NCBI GenBank assembly: GCA_038503035.1
Contig: JAVSML010000040.1
Coordinates: 186,001 to 250,000 of the forward strand
Reading direction: 5' to 3'
Source of the DNA: Crocodylus rhombifer
Lineage: Eukaryota; Chordata; Crocodylia; Crocodylidae
Length of the DNA: 64,000 nt
The position numbers and the translations under genes were made by a program. Positions 31,775 through 41,160 of this stretch are shown one piece after another; the first letter of the stretch is position 1; the number at the start of each line of letters is the position of its first letter. The notes beneath the pieces are model-generated. The model made no database searches, had not been told where the DNA came from, and saw only the letters and a list, made by a program, of their open reading frames with translations.

Positions 31775-32036
31775 CTGGGCGTGTCTACATGAGACACTTA
31801 TTGCACAGTAGCCTAATAACATTGCAGAGTAGCATGCCGGTCAAAAACTGTGCTACTAAGCCACTGTGCAGTGTTATTAGGCTACTGTGTAATAACCATT
31901 ACAAAAAAACCATGCGCTGGTGCTACTACGCAGTAACTGTAGTTACTGTACATTTAGTTAGTACTTGATTAAGGAAACACTAAACTAAATGAGCAGTAAC
32001 TATGGCGCATTAATGAATGTGTAGACACACCCATTA
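31775..32036. mobile_element. Palindromic MITE, GGGYGTGTCTACA ends
   Basis: The ends are inverted (GGGCGTGTCTACATGAG and CATTCATTAATG-side ...GTGTAGACACACCC). The interior contains CACAGTAGCCTAATAAC and its inverted copy GTTATTAGGCTACTGTG. No coding capacity. Related copies are at 23591, 39015, 57960 and 61690. No clear target duplication could be read, so the superfamily is open. Confidence 0.6.
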
Positions 32037-33006
32037 TTCCTAGAAATTTTTCCCAGAGGCACTTGCTTAAAAAAAATTCATTGTTGTATGTGTGTGTGTT
32101 GAGGCATAAATAGCAATGTCCTATGTGATGTATTAATGAATATGTAACAATTGCCCTTCTCTTACTCCCTGGAAAAAAAGTCATATTTCTTCAAGGCTGC
32201 AAGAATTTAGCTTCATCTGTGAAGTGCCAGAATGTTAAATGTGACATTCAATAAACCACCTAGGAAAAGCTAAACAGTGCTAATCAAGACATTTAATCTT
32301 TTAAAGTTAAGAGCTGTGGTAGGAGAATAAAAGGTATAATTAATAACTCCAGCTGGGAGAGTGAGGCAGAGTAAAAACAGAAGCTGAGGCAAACATCTGG
32401 TCTTTGCTTCATGAAAATTTTACTACAAAATCAAAACTTTCTTCCACTCTTGAGTTGTGTGAAATTTCCTGGGTTGTCAGCCTCTTCATTAACATAACTT
32501 TGCACCCACTAATAAAGCATACTGCTTGCATTCACTTGAATTTGCAAACACTAATCAAATGCTTGTGAGTACAGGTCCCTTCCTCTTTCGTGTAGATTTA
32601 CCTGAGTTGTGAACCCTGAAAAGGTGCTTTGAAAACGTGACCTTTAGGGACACTCAGTATTGACTTCATTTCCAGTTTATGAATTCTAATGAGCTGGTAA
32701 GGCTCAAAACAAGCTATCAAAATGCTTAGTGACTTGGGGTAACAAAATTAGAACTACTCTTTTCTTAGCCACCTACTGACCTATGGCCCCCTTTGCAATA
32801 GTTTCTGAACACCACCCACTTCTTAGTGGACTTCTATTTTCACAGCACAATAGAACAGCGGGACATATTTGCCCTGTTTTACATATGGGGATTTGAGGTG
32901 TGAGATAATAATTGCAGTAATTTGCTCCAGTTTATGTAGGAAGTCTGTAAGCCAGAAACTAAACTGTAGTCTCCCGTGTCTCAGTCCAATGCTCAGTTCA
33001 CCAGAC
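32037..33006. other. No gene or repeat recognised
   Basis: Ordinary AT-rich sequence. Open frames are under 75 codons and have no motifs. Confidence 0.5.
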
Positions 33007-33232
33007 CAAGTGGTCCTCAGCTACAGCATGCTGGGGTGCTGCGAGATCCTTTGAAGGGTGTGAGAAGATAAGTGGATAAGCACAGGTTTCGACTTGTCCC
33101 TGCCTGGCTGATTCCTCACTGCAAGGATTTAAGCCCTACAATATATATAAATTAGTTTTTGATATTGAGAACCACTCAGTTCACAAAAGTTATGCAGTAA
33201 TGTCTCTAGTCCAAAAAGATTGAGAACCACAG
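33007..33232. mobile_element. hAT-type MITE remnant
   Basis: The left end reads AAGTGGTCCTCAGCTAC and the right end is the inverted TTGAGAACCACAG, matching the CAGTGGTTCTCAA termini common to hAT (Charlie-like) non-autonomous elements. GGGGTGCTGCGAGATCCTTT inside is typical of this group. About 226 bp. Flanks are too decayed to show the 8-bp duplication. Confidence 0.6.
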
Positions 33233-34164
33233 CACTACACCATCTTTCTTGATCTATGTTGCTCTCAGAACCTTTTCCCCATTAATTTACACCCCATTGG
33301 TACAAAATGTTATCAGTTCCCACAATAAGGTTAACAGTAGTAAGCTCTGGCCTTTTAAAGTCTGTATAGTGTTGACAAGGGCCTGGCATCCTACAGCTGA
33401 CCCTTGACTGGCTGTAGGGAAAGGTTGCCAAGTGCTTGTACAGACCATTGTAATTGAAACACATTCCAACCTGCAACTGCATATTCTCTGGCAGAACTTT
33501 GTAGTCAATGTAATCCCTGTAATTTCTGGACCTACAGTGCTTCCCTGTTGTACTTTTGGCAAAAATCACTGAGATAAGATATAGTTCTTTTTTTATTTTC
33601 AAATGTTTCCTAAATGCTTCTTTTCTATTCTTTTTGTTAATTAATGCTGGTGGGGTGATTAAGGGCAGTACGGAGTAAGGAAGGAAGGAGTAAGGAAATA
33701 ACGGGCATAGGACAGTTTTGTCTAGAGCTATGTGAAAATGAGATTTTGTTTGTCGGGGGTAGTTTTGTGTTGTCAAAATGTCCTCAGTTCTGGAACAGAA
33801 TGAAAGGAACAATTTTAGAATTCCTTGAAAGCTAAAATTTGATAAAGAAAAAAATGGGATAACTTATTTAAAAAGAAATCTAATTCTTTTCTCCCTAGTT
33901 TTACTTTAAATGTTATATTTCAAAATATTCTGTTTAAAAATTGAAAAGTCATTTCAAAACAGAAAAAAATCATTCTAAAAATCTTAAATTGGAACATTTT
34001 GACCTTATCAAAATCATATTTTTCTTTCAAAGTGCATTTTTTGTCAAAGGAATAATGTGGCACCTTAGAGAACTGGTTTTTTCTACTAGGAGCAAATTCT
34101 GTTGAAAGATTTTCCATGCTGTTCTACTTGGCTGTTTTGAAGTAAGAAGCTCATGACCTGATTT
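33233..34164. other. No supported gene; one unexplained 176-codon frame
   Basis: A minus-strand open frame of 176 codons (33282-33812) overlaps another of 91 codons in a second frame. I recognise no family in either. The rest is AT-rich. GTGGCACCTTAGAGAACT at 34057-34074 resembles the extreme 3' end of Penelope-like repeats. Confidence 0.4.
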
Positions 34165-34409
34165 GTTAAGCAGAAGGCAGGGTAGAGATTCACCTTATAA
34201 ACTAACTGAATCAGATGCATACACTTTCATGAGCAAGAGGTCACTTCATCAGATGCTGTGAAAGGACATGCACAGAGCAGGCCTTCAAATAGAGAGAGAT
34301 TTGAATACATAAAACAGGGAAGGGAGAGGCAGGGAGGGGAACAACGCTGAGAGGGAGCAAACAACTAATAAACTCGTATAGCATTTGTATGCATGCTTGC
34401 ATTACAGCC

Positions 34410-34630
34410 CCAGGTGCTTTTAAAAGCGTCCAGTGCTGCAGTGCATGCCTTTGTATAAACGGCAAAATGTGCATCAGTGCTGAGAAATTGGCAGTGGTGT
34501 GCTTTTGAACTAAAACAGGTTGAAGGTGTTTTAGTTCAAAAGTGCACCACAGACATTTTTTCAGTGCTGACACATATTTTGCCGTTTATACAAATGCATG
34601 CGATGCAGCGCCAGTCACTTCAGCTTGTGT
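34410..34630. mobile_element. Palindromic MITE (about 220 bp hairpin)
   Basis: The left half (TTTGTATAAACGGCAAAAT... TTTTGAACTAAAACA) is repeated inverted in the right half (TGTTTTAGTTCAAAA... ATTTTGCCGTTTATACAAA), over about 90 bases per arm with few mismatches and a loop of about 10 bases at 34520. No coding capacity. It sits inside the Penelope-like element. Confidence 0.75.
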
Positions 34631-34633
34631 GCA

Positions 34634-34692
34634 GAGCAGACTCGATTAACCGAGTGTGCTCTGATGCGCCAGATCTCTGGCGCATCGGAGCA
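34634..34692. repeat. Two overlapping hairpins sharing an arm
   Basis: GAGCAGACTCG pairs with CGAGTGTGCTC. The next 36 bases (34657-34692) form TGCTCTGATGCGCCAGA / TCTGGCGCATCGGAGCA around a 2-base centre. The GTGCTC arm can pair in either direction. Confidence 0.7.
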
Positions 34693-34789
34693 GACAAATG
34701 TACATATATAAATGCCCGCAGGGACAGAGAATGATTCAGGTGATGGGATAAGAATCCATAGTCCTTGTTTAAACTATACTTAACACAAT

Positions 34790-35125
34790 CCAGCCTGTGA
34801 ATGATTTCTTGTTACACAATTCCATGTTCAAGTCAGCTTTTAAAGTGTTGCTGTTTAAGAACAGCTATTTTGAAATCAGTGATGGAGTATCCAGAAATGT
34901 GAAACTATTTTGCCACAAGTTTTTGTGTGTTTTCTTGGACTTAATGTCAGATTGTTGTTCTCTCATAATATCATGTAGGGACTGCCCTGTCTGTACAAGG
35001 TAGACAGCAGAGGAGCACTATAAATAGGTGATGGCATATATTATATCGGTAGAGGTGCAAGTGAATGACCCTCAGATTTTATAATCTGTGTTATTTGGTC
35101 CCATGATGCTCTCATCTGTATTGAT
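34790..35125 (-). pseudogene. PLE GIY-YIG endonuclease domain remnant
   Basis: One minus-strand frame with two stops reads SIMGPNNTD, GSFTCTSTDIIYAITY and VYLVQTGQSLHDIMREQQ, then a basic, Lys/His-rich stretch and SFTFLDTPS. This follows the order of PLE C-termini: GP-N motif, a cysteine and VVYLIQC-like strand (the GIY equivalent), then Y-V-G-x-T-G (YIG equivalent, here YLVQTGQ) and the HR/MN helix. In PLEs this domain nicks DNA for target-primed reverse transcription. Here it is dead: two stops, the key Gly of YVG is Leu-Val, and a CR1 separates it from the upstream RT. The assignment rests on motif order recognised by eye. Confidence 0.7.
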
Positions 35126-35590
35126 GAGAGAGAGAGTCCAGAGGGGAGAGCCACACGCATGATCAGAGGGCTGGAAAATGGCCTTATGATGAGAGGCTGA
35201 GAGCTATGGGACTGTTCAGCCTAGAAAAGCCAGGCTCAGGTGGCTGCCTATAAGTATATAAGGTGTGACCAGCAGGATCTGGGGGAACTCCTGTTCGCCA
35301 GAGTGCCCCAAGGGATGACAAGGTCAGACGGTCACAAACTTCTCCAAGATCATTTCAGGTTGGACATAAGGAAGAACTTCTTTACAGTCCAAGCCCCCAA
35401 GGTCTGAAACAGACTGCCGCCAGAGGTGGTGCAAGCACCTACTCTGGATTCCTTTAAGAATCCACAACTGGACGTTTATCTTGCTGGGATCCTGTGACCC
35501 CAGCTGACTTCCTGCCCCTGGTGCAGGGTACTGGACTCAATGATTTTCCAAGGTCCCTTCTAGCCCTAATGTCTATGAATCTATGATGAG
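35126..35590 (+). mobile_element. 5'-truncated CR1 within the Penelope-like element
   Basis: The C-terminal ORF2 block is readable in broken frames ([39 protein letters not shown]-like). The 3' end has GTCTATGAATCTATGATGA. It is the GLFSLEK-type subfamily. It splits the PLE. Confidence 0.88.
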
Positions 35591-35770
35591 TGGGTACAGC
35601 TTGCATCTGCTTTGTTGCAAGGATTAGCATCTTGGTAACAGTAGGAGTTGGGTATCCTTTTGCTTGAGAGACAGCATTTGAGACTGGGGTGCTGTCTGTA
35701 AATCAGGACAGATTTGTCCCCCCATGGCTACCTTGAAATGGTTTTCATTTTCCAGTAGAAAGGGTGTGGG

Positions 35771-36380
35771 AAGTAGGTTAGAGAGTTATTAAGAATGTGT
35801 CCTGGCCCTACCTCTCTGCCCTGGCCCCACCCAGTGCTGTCATCGCTGAAAGATTTTAGGGTCTACCTCATCCTGCCTGCCCATTGCACTTCGGGCTGCA
35901 GCCCCATCCCAACCACCTGTTCATATGGGTCCCACCCCCCCCAGCAGTGGGGCAGATGGGCCAGGGTGCCTGAGCAGTGGAGCAGGGTCTGGCAATGGCA
36001 GACAGAAGCTGCTGCAGCAAAGGCTGCTGGGAAATGGAGTCTACCACAGGCCTCATTCAGCCCATGGGATAGATTTTTCCTGCCACTGTTGTAGTGTCTA
36101 GAAAATGAATTTGCTAGATTGAGTTAATTGCTTAGGTATTCCATGAGCCTAGTAGGGATTAACCAAAAGTGACACCAAAATCAAAATTCTAAATAGGACT
36201 AGTAGCATTAGCAATACCTCCTTAGGGTAAGACAATGGTTAATATAAGCACATAATATAATATACATCTAAATAATAATAATATATAAAACTGTCAGGGC
36301 TAGGATAAGTATGACTGTGGTGGACCCTTGAGGCCAGATCCTATTCTATCTAATGGGCAAGTAAGTAGACTAACTATACG
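35771..36380. other. C-rich then AT-rich, no gene
   Basis: A C-rich patch at 35800-36070 carries the motif GGCTGCTGGGAAATGGAGT (inverted CCATTTCCCAGCAGCC, SBS-like). The AT-rich part has AATAAT runs at 36265-36290. No coding signal. Confidence 0.5.
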
Positions 36381-37672
36381 ATTTCATAGTTTCATAGTTA
36401 GTAGGGTCAGAAGGGACCTGAGCAGATCATCAAGTCCGACCCCCTGCCCTGGCAGGAAAGAGTACTGGGGTCAAACAACCCCAGCAAGGTGATTGTCTAG
36501 CTTTGTCTTAAAGACCCCCAGGGTAGGAGCCAGCACCACTTCGCTTGGAAGTTGGTTCCAGATCCTAGCTGCCCTGACAGTGAAGTAGCGCCTCCTGATA
36601 TCTAATTTGAATTTACCCTCTGCCAGCTTGTGACCATTATTTCTAGTCACTCCTGGTATTACTCAGGGGAACAGAGAACAGTGCCTGCTGGTCCCCTCTA
36701 ACTAGTTTGTAACAGGCCACTAGATCTCCCCTCAGCCTTCTCTTGTGGAGGCTGAACAGGTTCAAGTCCCATAGCCTCTCCTCATAGGGCCTGCCCTGCT
36801 GCCCCCTGATCATGCGAGTGGCCCTCCTCTGGACCCTCTCCATGTAGTCCACATCCTTCTTAAAGTGCAGTGCCCAGAACTGGACACAGTACTCTAGTTG
36901 CGGTCTGACCAGTGCTGCATACGGGGGAGTATCACCTTCTTGGACCTGTTTGAGATGCATCTGTGGATGCATGACAAGGTACGGTTGGCCTTCCTGACTG
37001 CATCCCCACACTGCCAGCCCATGTTCATCTTGGCATCAGTGATGACTCCAAGATCCTTTTCTGTCTCTGCACGGACGAGAAGGGAGTTCCCCAACCTGTA
37101 GTTATGGTGCTGGTTCTTCCTCCCCAGGTGCATCACCTTGCATTTGTCAGTGTTGAATCCCATCCTATTCTCCGCCCATCCCTATAGTCTGTGTAGGTCC
37201 CATTGTAGCCTATTCCTTCCTTCTAGCATGCCCACATCCCCCCACATCTTAGTGGCATCAGCAAATTTGAACAGGGTGCTTTTTACCCCCTCGTCCAAGT
37301 CACTGATGAAGATGTTAAACAATGTGGGCCCAAGGACCGAGCCCTGTGGAAGCCCACTGGCCACATACCTCCAGGTCGAAAATGACCCATCCACTACTAC
37401 TCTCTGGGTGTGGCCCTCCAGGCAGTTGGCGACCCATTTGACTGTGTAGGTGTCGACACCACAGTCCCCCAGTTTTTTAATGAGAATGGGGTGAGAGACA
37501 GTATCAAAGGACTTTCAAAAGTCCAGAAAGACTATGTCTACTGCTACACCTGCATCTAAGGATTTGGTGATCTGGTCATAGAAGGCCACCAGGTTGCTCT
37601 GACAGGCCTGCCTCTAATGAACCCATGTTGGTTGCCCCTAAGCATAATCTCCCCTGCAGGCCACCCTGTTCA
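36381..37672 (-). mobile_element. CR1 LINE, RT second half to 3' end
   Basis: On the minus strand it starts near HVGLP-like RT sequence at about 37660 (RGNQHGFI region) and runs through [28 protein letters not shown] (FADD changed to FADA), MGFNTDKCKVMHLGRKNQHH, the C-terminal block (36643-37011) and a 3' end with CATAGTTTCATAG at 36386. It is a close relative of 25745-27895 but 5'-truncated further in. Confidence 0.92.
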
Positions 37673-38564
37673 AGTCCTAAAAATCCAGAAATATATCTAC
37701 TTTTGCAATACATTGTTGTTTTATCTCAAAACTCAGTTACAGAAGAGAAGGAAGACGCACCCACCTTTCGCATTAACTGCAGGGTGGGATAGATTTGACC
37801 TTAGTTACCTAAGTCTATTAACTCACCTAATAAACAGACTTGATTCTGGCCCTTGGTGTCCAAATTGTTTCTTCCTCTACTTTTTCTAACTTGGCACAGA
37901 AGATGTTACCAGAGGCAAACCTCCAGCTTGGGAACCAGTCTTTCTGTAGAATTGTGTGTAATGCCTAGTCATGAAAACCAATCATTAGGGTTTTTTGTGG
38001 CCCAATCATGGTGTGCAGAATCAATTTCTTAGGCATGTTACAGTAGCCTACCCCTCAGCATTGATTAGCAGAGAGGCCCTGCCTCTCAGCACTGATTGGT
38101 GGAGAGACCCTGTGGGGAAGAAGGGACAAGGGGGACAGCTGCCATCTTGATTTCTGGCTGCTCTTTGTGCCACTCTGCCCCTTGACACTGATTGACAGAG
38201 AGATCCTGGTGCTGGGGGAAGAAGGGATTAGGGAGCAGCCACCATCCTGTCCACTGCCCTTCATGCCACCCCGCCAGCCAGCACCTTCCCTGCCCAGCAG
38301 GAAGGACTACTAGCTCCCACTGGGAAGCCAGTATTTTATTTTTAATAAGTTTTTTTGTTGTTGTTGATTTCACAGATTTCATGGTTTCCATGAAATCATG
38401 AATTAAGTAGATTCCTACCAGTTATGATCTGCAAATGGTTTAACTTCCAGTAAAAATGATTCAAGGGAAAAAAAATCAATCCAAATGTGATTAAAAACTA
38501 GGCCATAATTCCACCATAAATTTATAAATTCTATTGCTCAACCTTCAGCGATACAGGAAAGGAA
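37673..38564. other. No gene
   Basis: Mixed sequence with a C-rich patch at 38050-38320 containing tandem-like GCCCTGCCTCTCAGC / TTGATTAGCAGAGAGG units (the block CACTGATTGGTGGAGAGACC recurs near 38180). The overlapping open frames on both strands are shadows. Confidence 0.45.
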
Positions 38565-38690
38565 AGGTCATACAAAAAATAGAACTCTTGGTTGCAAAAT
38601 GATACCTTTTATTAGACCAACTGGGAAATTGCAAGAAAATTGTCCTTTTCTGAAAGCTTTCAGGATCAAAGTCACTTTGTTAGGTTCTGG
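38565..38690 (-). mobile_element. Penelope-like element 3' tail remnant
   Basis: Contains TGATACCTTTTATTAGACCA near 38600, then AATTGCAAGAAAATTGTCC, TGAAAGCTTTCAGGATCAAA and CACTTTGTTAGGTTCTGGG. Inverted, this matches the tail at 54485-54600 (TCTAATAAAAGATATCA). Confidence 0.5.
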
Positions 38691-39014
38691 GAAAAGTATA
38701 GATGGTATAAGATGGTAAAAAGTCCCCATAGGTAAGACATAAACTTCATTTTTGCACAGAGGGAGCTGAAGATGGGAGGCTGTCCCTCTGGGTCCAGGAC
38801 AGTGTCTTGGAAAGGAAAGGTGTATTTCTGTCTGATTTAAAAGAACAAGTCTAATTGATTTCAGTGGGCCTTGCCTTTGATAGTTTTGTTAATATGCTTG
38901 CTTAATTTAAACTACTTAATTTTTGTAGCTATACTGAGATTGTTAATAGTTGAAATAAAAGAACTAGTTTTAATTTTGGGACTCATTTGCTAACCCTCGA
39001 AGATCACTTACTTT
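38691..39014. other. No feature seen
   Basis: AT-rich sequence between a Penelope tail and a MITE. Confidence 0.5.
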
Positions 39015-39275
39015 CACTGTGTATGTCTACATATTCATTAATATGCAGTGCCTAGTGTGCATTAAATTTAATACGTATATAATCAAGCACTAAATAAATG
39101 CACAGTGGACTGATATACTGTGCATTAGCATAATCGCATGCTTGTGTGATGTCTAATGCACAGTAGACTGATACTACTGCACCTTAGGGTATTAACATGG
39201 CTTTTGCCATGTATGCTAATGCGGTGTAGAATTAGTTTACTGTGCAGTAAGCAGCTTGTATAGACAGACCCACTT
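39015..39275. mobile_element. MITE of the TGTCTACA family
   Basis: Left end TGTATGTCTACATATTCATT, right end CTTGTATAGACAGACCC. The interior has GCACAGTGGACTGATA and GCACAGTAGACTGATA direct repeats and GTGCAGTA motifs. Related to 31775-32036. Confidence 0.55.
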
Positions 39276-40529
39276 TGTCTCTTTACATTTGTCATGTATC
39301 TAAGTGAATGGCAAGAGCCCCATGACTTGATTAATAGATTGAACCTTCTTTTTTAAAAATTTTAGCTTTATAAAACTACTTGCAACTTGGCTCACTGCTG
39401 CACATATATTTTCATTTGTTTTTTATAAGTGATGATCAAAACAGCCTGGGTAAAACAGGAACCCCTGCCTTTTCCTTGAGCCTTTATCCTAACTTGTATC
39501 CAATGGTAAAAAAAAATGGTTAACTTCCTTCTTTCCCATCAATTCTGCTAGACTATGTAGTTGAGAGACCAACTCTGACCAGATGTAGGAGTGCTGAAAT
39601 ATGGCTAGAAAGGACATTCTTTCTGTATTACTGGTTCAGCCATAATGATTCTTTTTATAAACCTAGAGGCTGAAAGCATGTGCTGCAACACACAGAGGGG
39701 TGTGTGTGTATGTTTGGAACCTTCTCTGAAAGGGTTAGCTGAGATTTTCTGCTCCAGTCAATACAGAGACTATGAGCTGTGCCACAGGGGCACATTCTTC
39801 TAGTTACTTGACAGAGTCAGCTAAAGTTCACTTTCAGTCTGCTCTCCTCCCCCACCCCCTCCACTTGGACCTCCTGATAATTCTTGTGGAGAATACCATT
39901 CCTGCATTCTAGAATGAGAGAACTAATGTGCTTCCCACCAGAGTATGATTGTACAGCCAAGCTGCACTTTTCCCCCTAAGGTAAGGCCATTTTCCTTTTC
40001 AGATGTAGTTGAATGCCTTAAAAATATGCCTGGATTCAATTTTGGGCTCTGGTGCAGTCTATTTACACTTGTCCCTGGGGAATTTCTTCAGTACAGTCGC
40101 AACATGGTACTAGCATAGGTGGACTAATACCATTCAGTGATTTCCCCCTTCCACCAGCCACCACTGTAGGGTGTAATGGGAAAGTGACTGGTGCTTAGAA
40201 GGATTGTCAAGGCAGGAAGGGAGAGGCCAGAGAAAATTTGTTTTATACTGTTCTTTGAATGGTGTATATGGAAGCTAATGTGTATTAGAAGAGCAGCTGA
40301 GGATGCCCTAATTTTTTCAGAGGCCTCTGTTTAACTGGGAAATTATTGACCATTTGTAATGTAATGCCCACCCAAATGCCCTTAACTTGAAAGGTGCTAA
40401 TGACTCTGAATCCAGGGCCAAGCTCTGCTAGGACCTTAGGTGGACTCCTAGAGAGCCTCTCCTAGAGATGAAGACCCTGGGAGCTGTGGTATACCTAATT
40501 CTGGGTCATATGGCCACCTTATTTGTCTC
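39276..40529. other. No gene or repeat recognised
   Basis: Ordinary AT-rich sequence. Confidence 0.5.
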
Positions 40530-41160
40530 AGGCTAAGTACAGATGTTCAAAAAGTCCAGTGTGAAAGTGCTCTAAGTATTGTGCTTTACTCAAAGTGTTC
40601 TAGATTAGTGCAAGAGCGAACAGAACTGATGTTCACCCTTGGGGTGGGGGGGAGGCATAGAAGTGTCTGGAGCTAGCCAAGGCCATCAGGGTTGAGGCAC
40701 TCCTTCACACCTCCCAGAAGGTTGCTGGAACAGCCCCTCTCCCCAGCCTTGCCACCCCCCCCCCCACCAGCTGGCAGCAACAGCTGGGGAGGGAGGCAGG
40801 GAATGAAGCTACCCTGCCACGTGGGCTCCCCCAGCTTGCTGGATCAGGTCTTGAGGGGCTGGGATAGCCCCTGCAGCAGGGGGACTCTGGGAACTGGGGG
40901 TGGGAAGTGGGGGAGTAGAGTCCCCCTGTCACTTGGACCTGGCCTACCTCCCCACCTCCGTGCCTGGCCGTGCAGGGAGGGTACAGAGTCTTTTCTGTCT
41001 CCTCTCTGTGGGAGCCAGGGGCAAGGCTAGGCTGGTGCTTCCTTGGAGCCAATGAGTACCGGTCAATGCTAGCATGCTATCTTATGAAGGACTCCTGTGG
41101 AGAACTGTGACCTAACTTGAGTCATGATGGGATCTAGCACAGATGTTTGGTAAAACGATC
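40530..41160. mobile_element. Foldback element with C-rich core (approximate)
   Basis: The left end GGCTAAGTACAGATGTTCAAA resembles the complement of the right end of the element at 28556-29315 (TGTCTGTACTTAGCC). The right side has CTAGCACAGATGTTTGGTAAA. The core (40690-41040) is C/G-rich and gives overlapping 112- and 115-codon frames on both strands that are compositional. Ends are uncertain. Confidence 0.35.

Larger units (their letters stand above)
34165..35770 (-). mobile_element. Penelope-like retroelement (PLE), 3' part, with nested insertions
   Basis: On the minus strand a PLE C-terminal region is readable: an RT-distal segment with IYRQHPSLKCCLSSKRIPNS at about 35640-35720 and a PCNKADASC-type cysteine motif, then a GIY-YIG domain (34790-35125), then the 3' tail with CATCTGATGAAGTGACCTCT at about 34225-34260. 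A CR1 (35126-35590) lies between the Cys motif and the GIY-YIG part, with TGATGAG on both sides as likely target duplication. A palindromic MITE lies in the 3' region (34410-34630). A related tail occurs at 58993-59085. Confidence 0.75.

Noticed and set aside
40692..41052. 112- and 115-codon frames on opposite strands
   Set aside because: Both arise from the same C/G-rich core of a foldback repeat.
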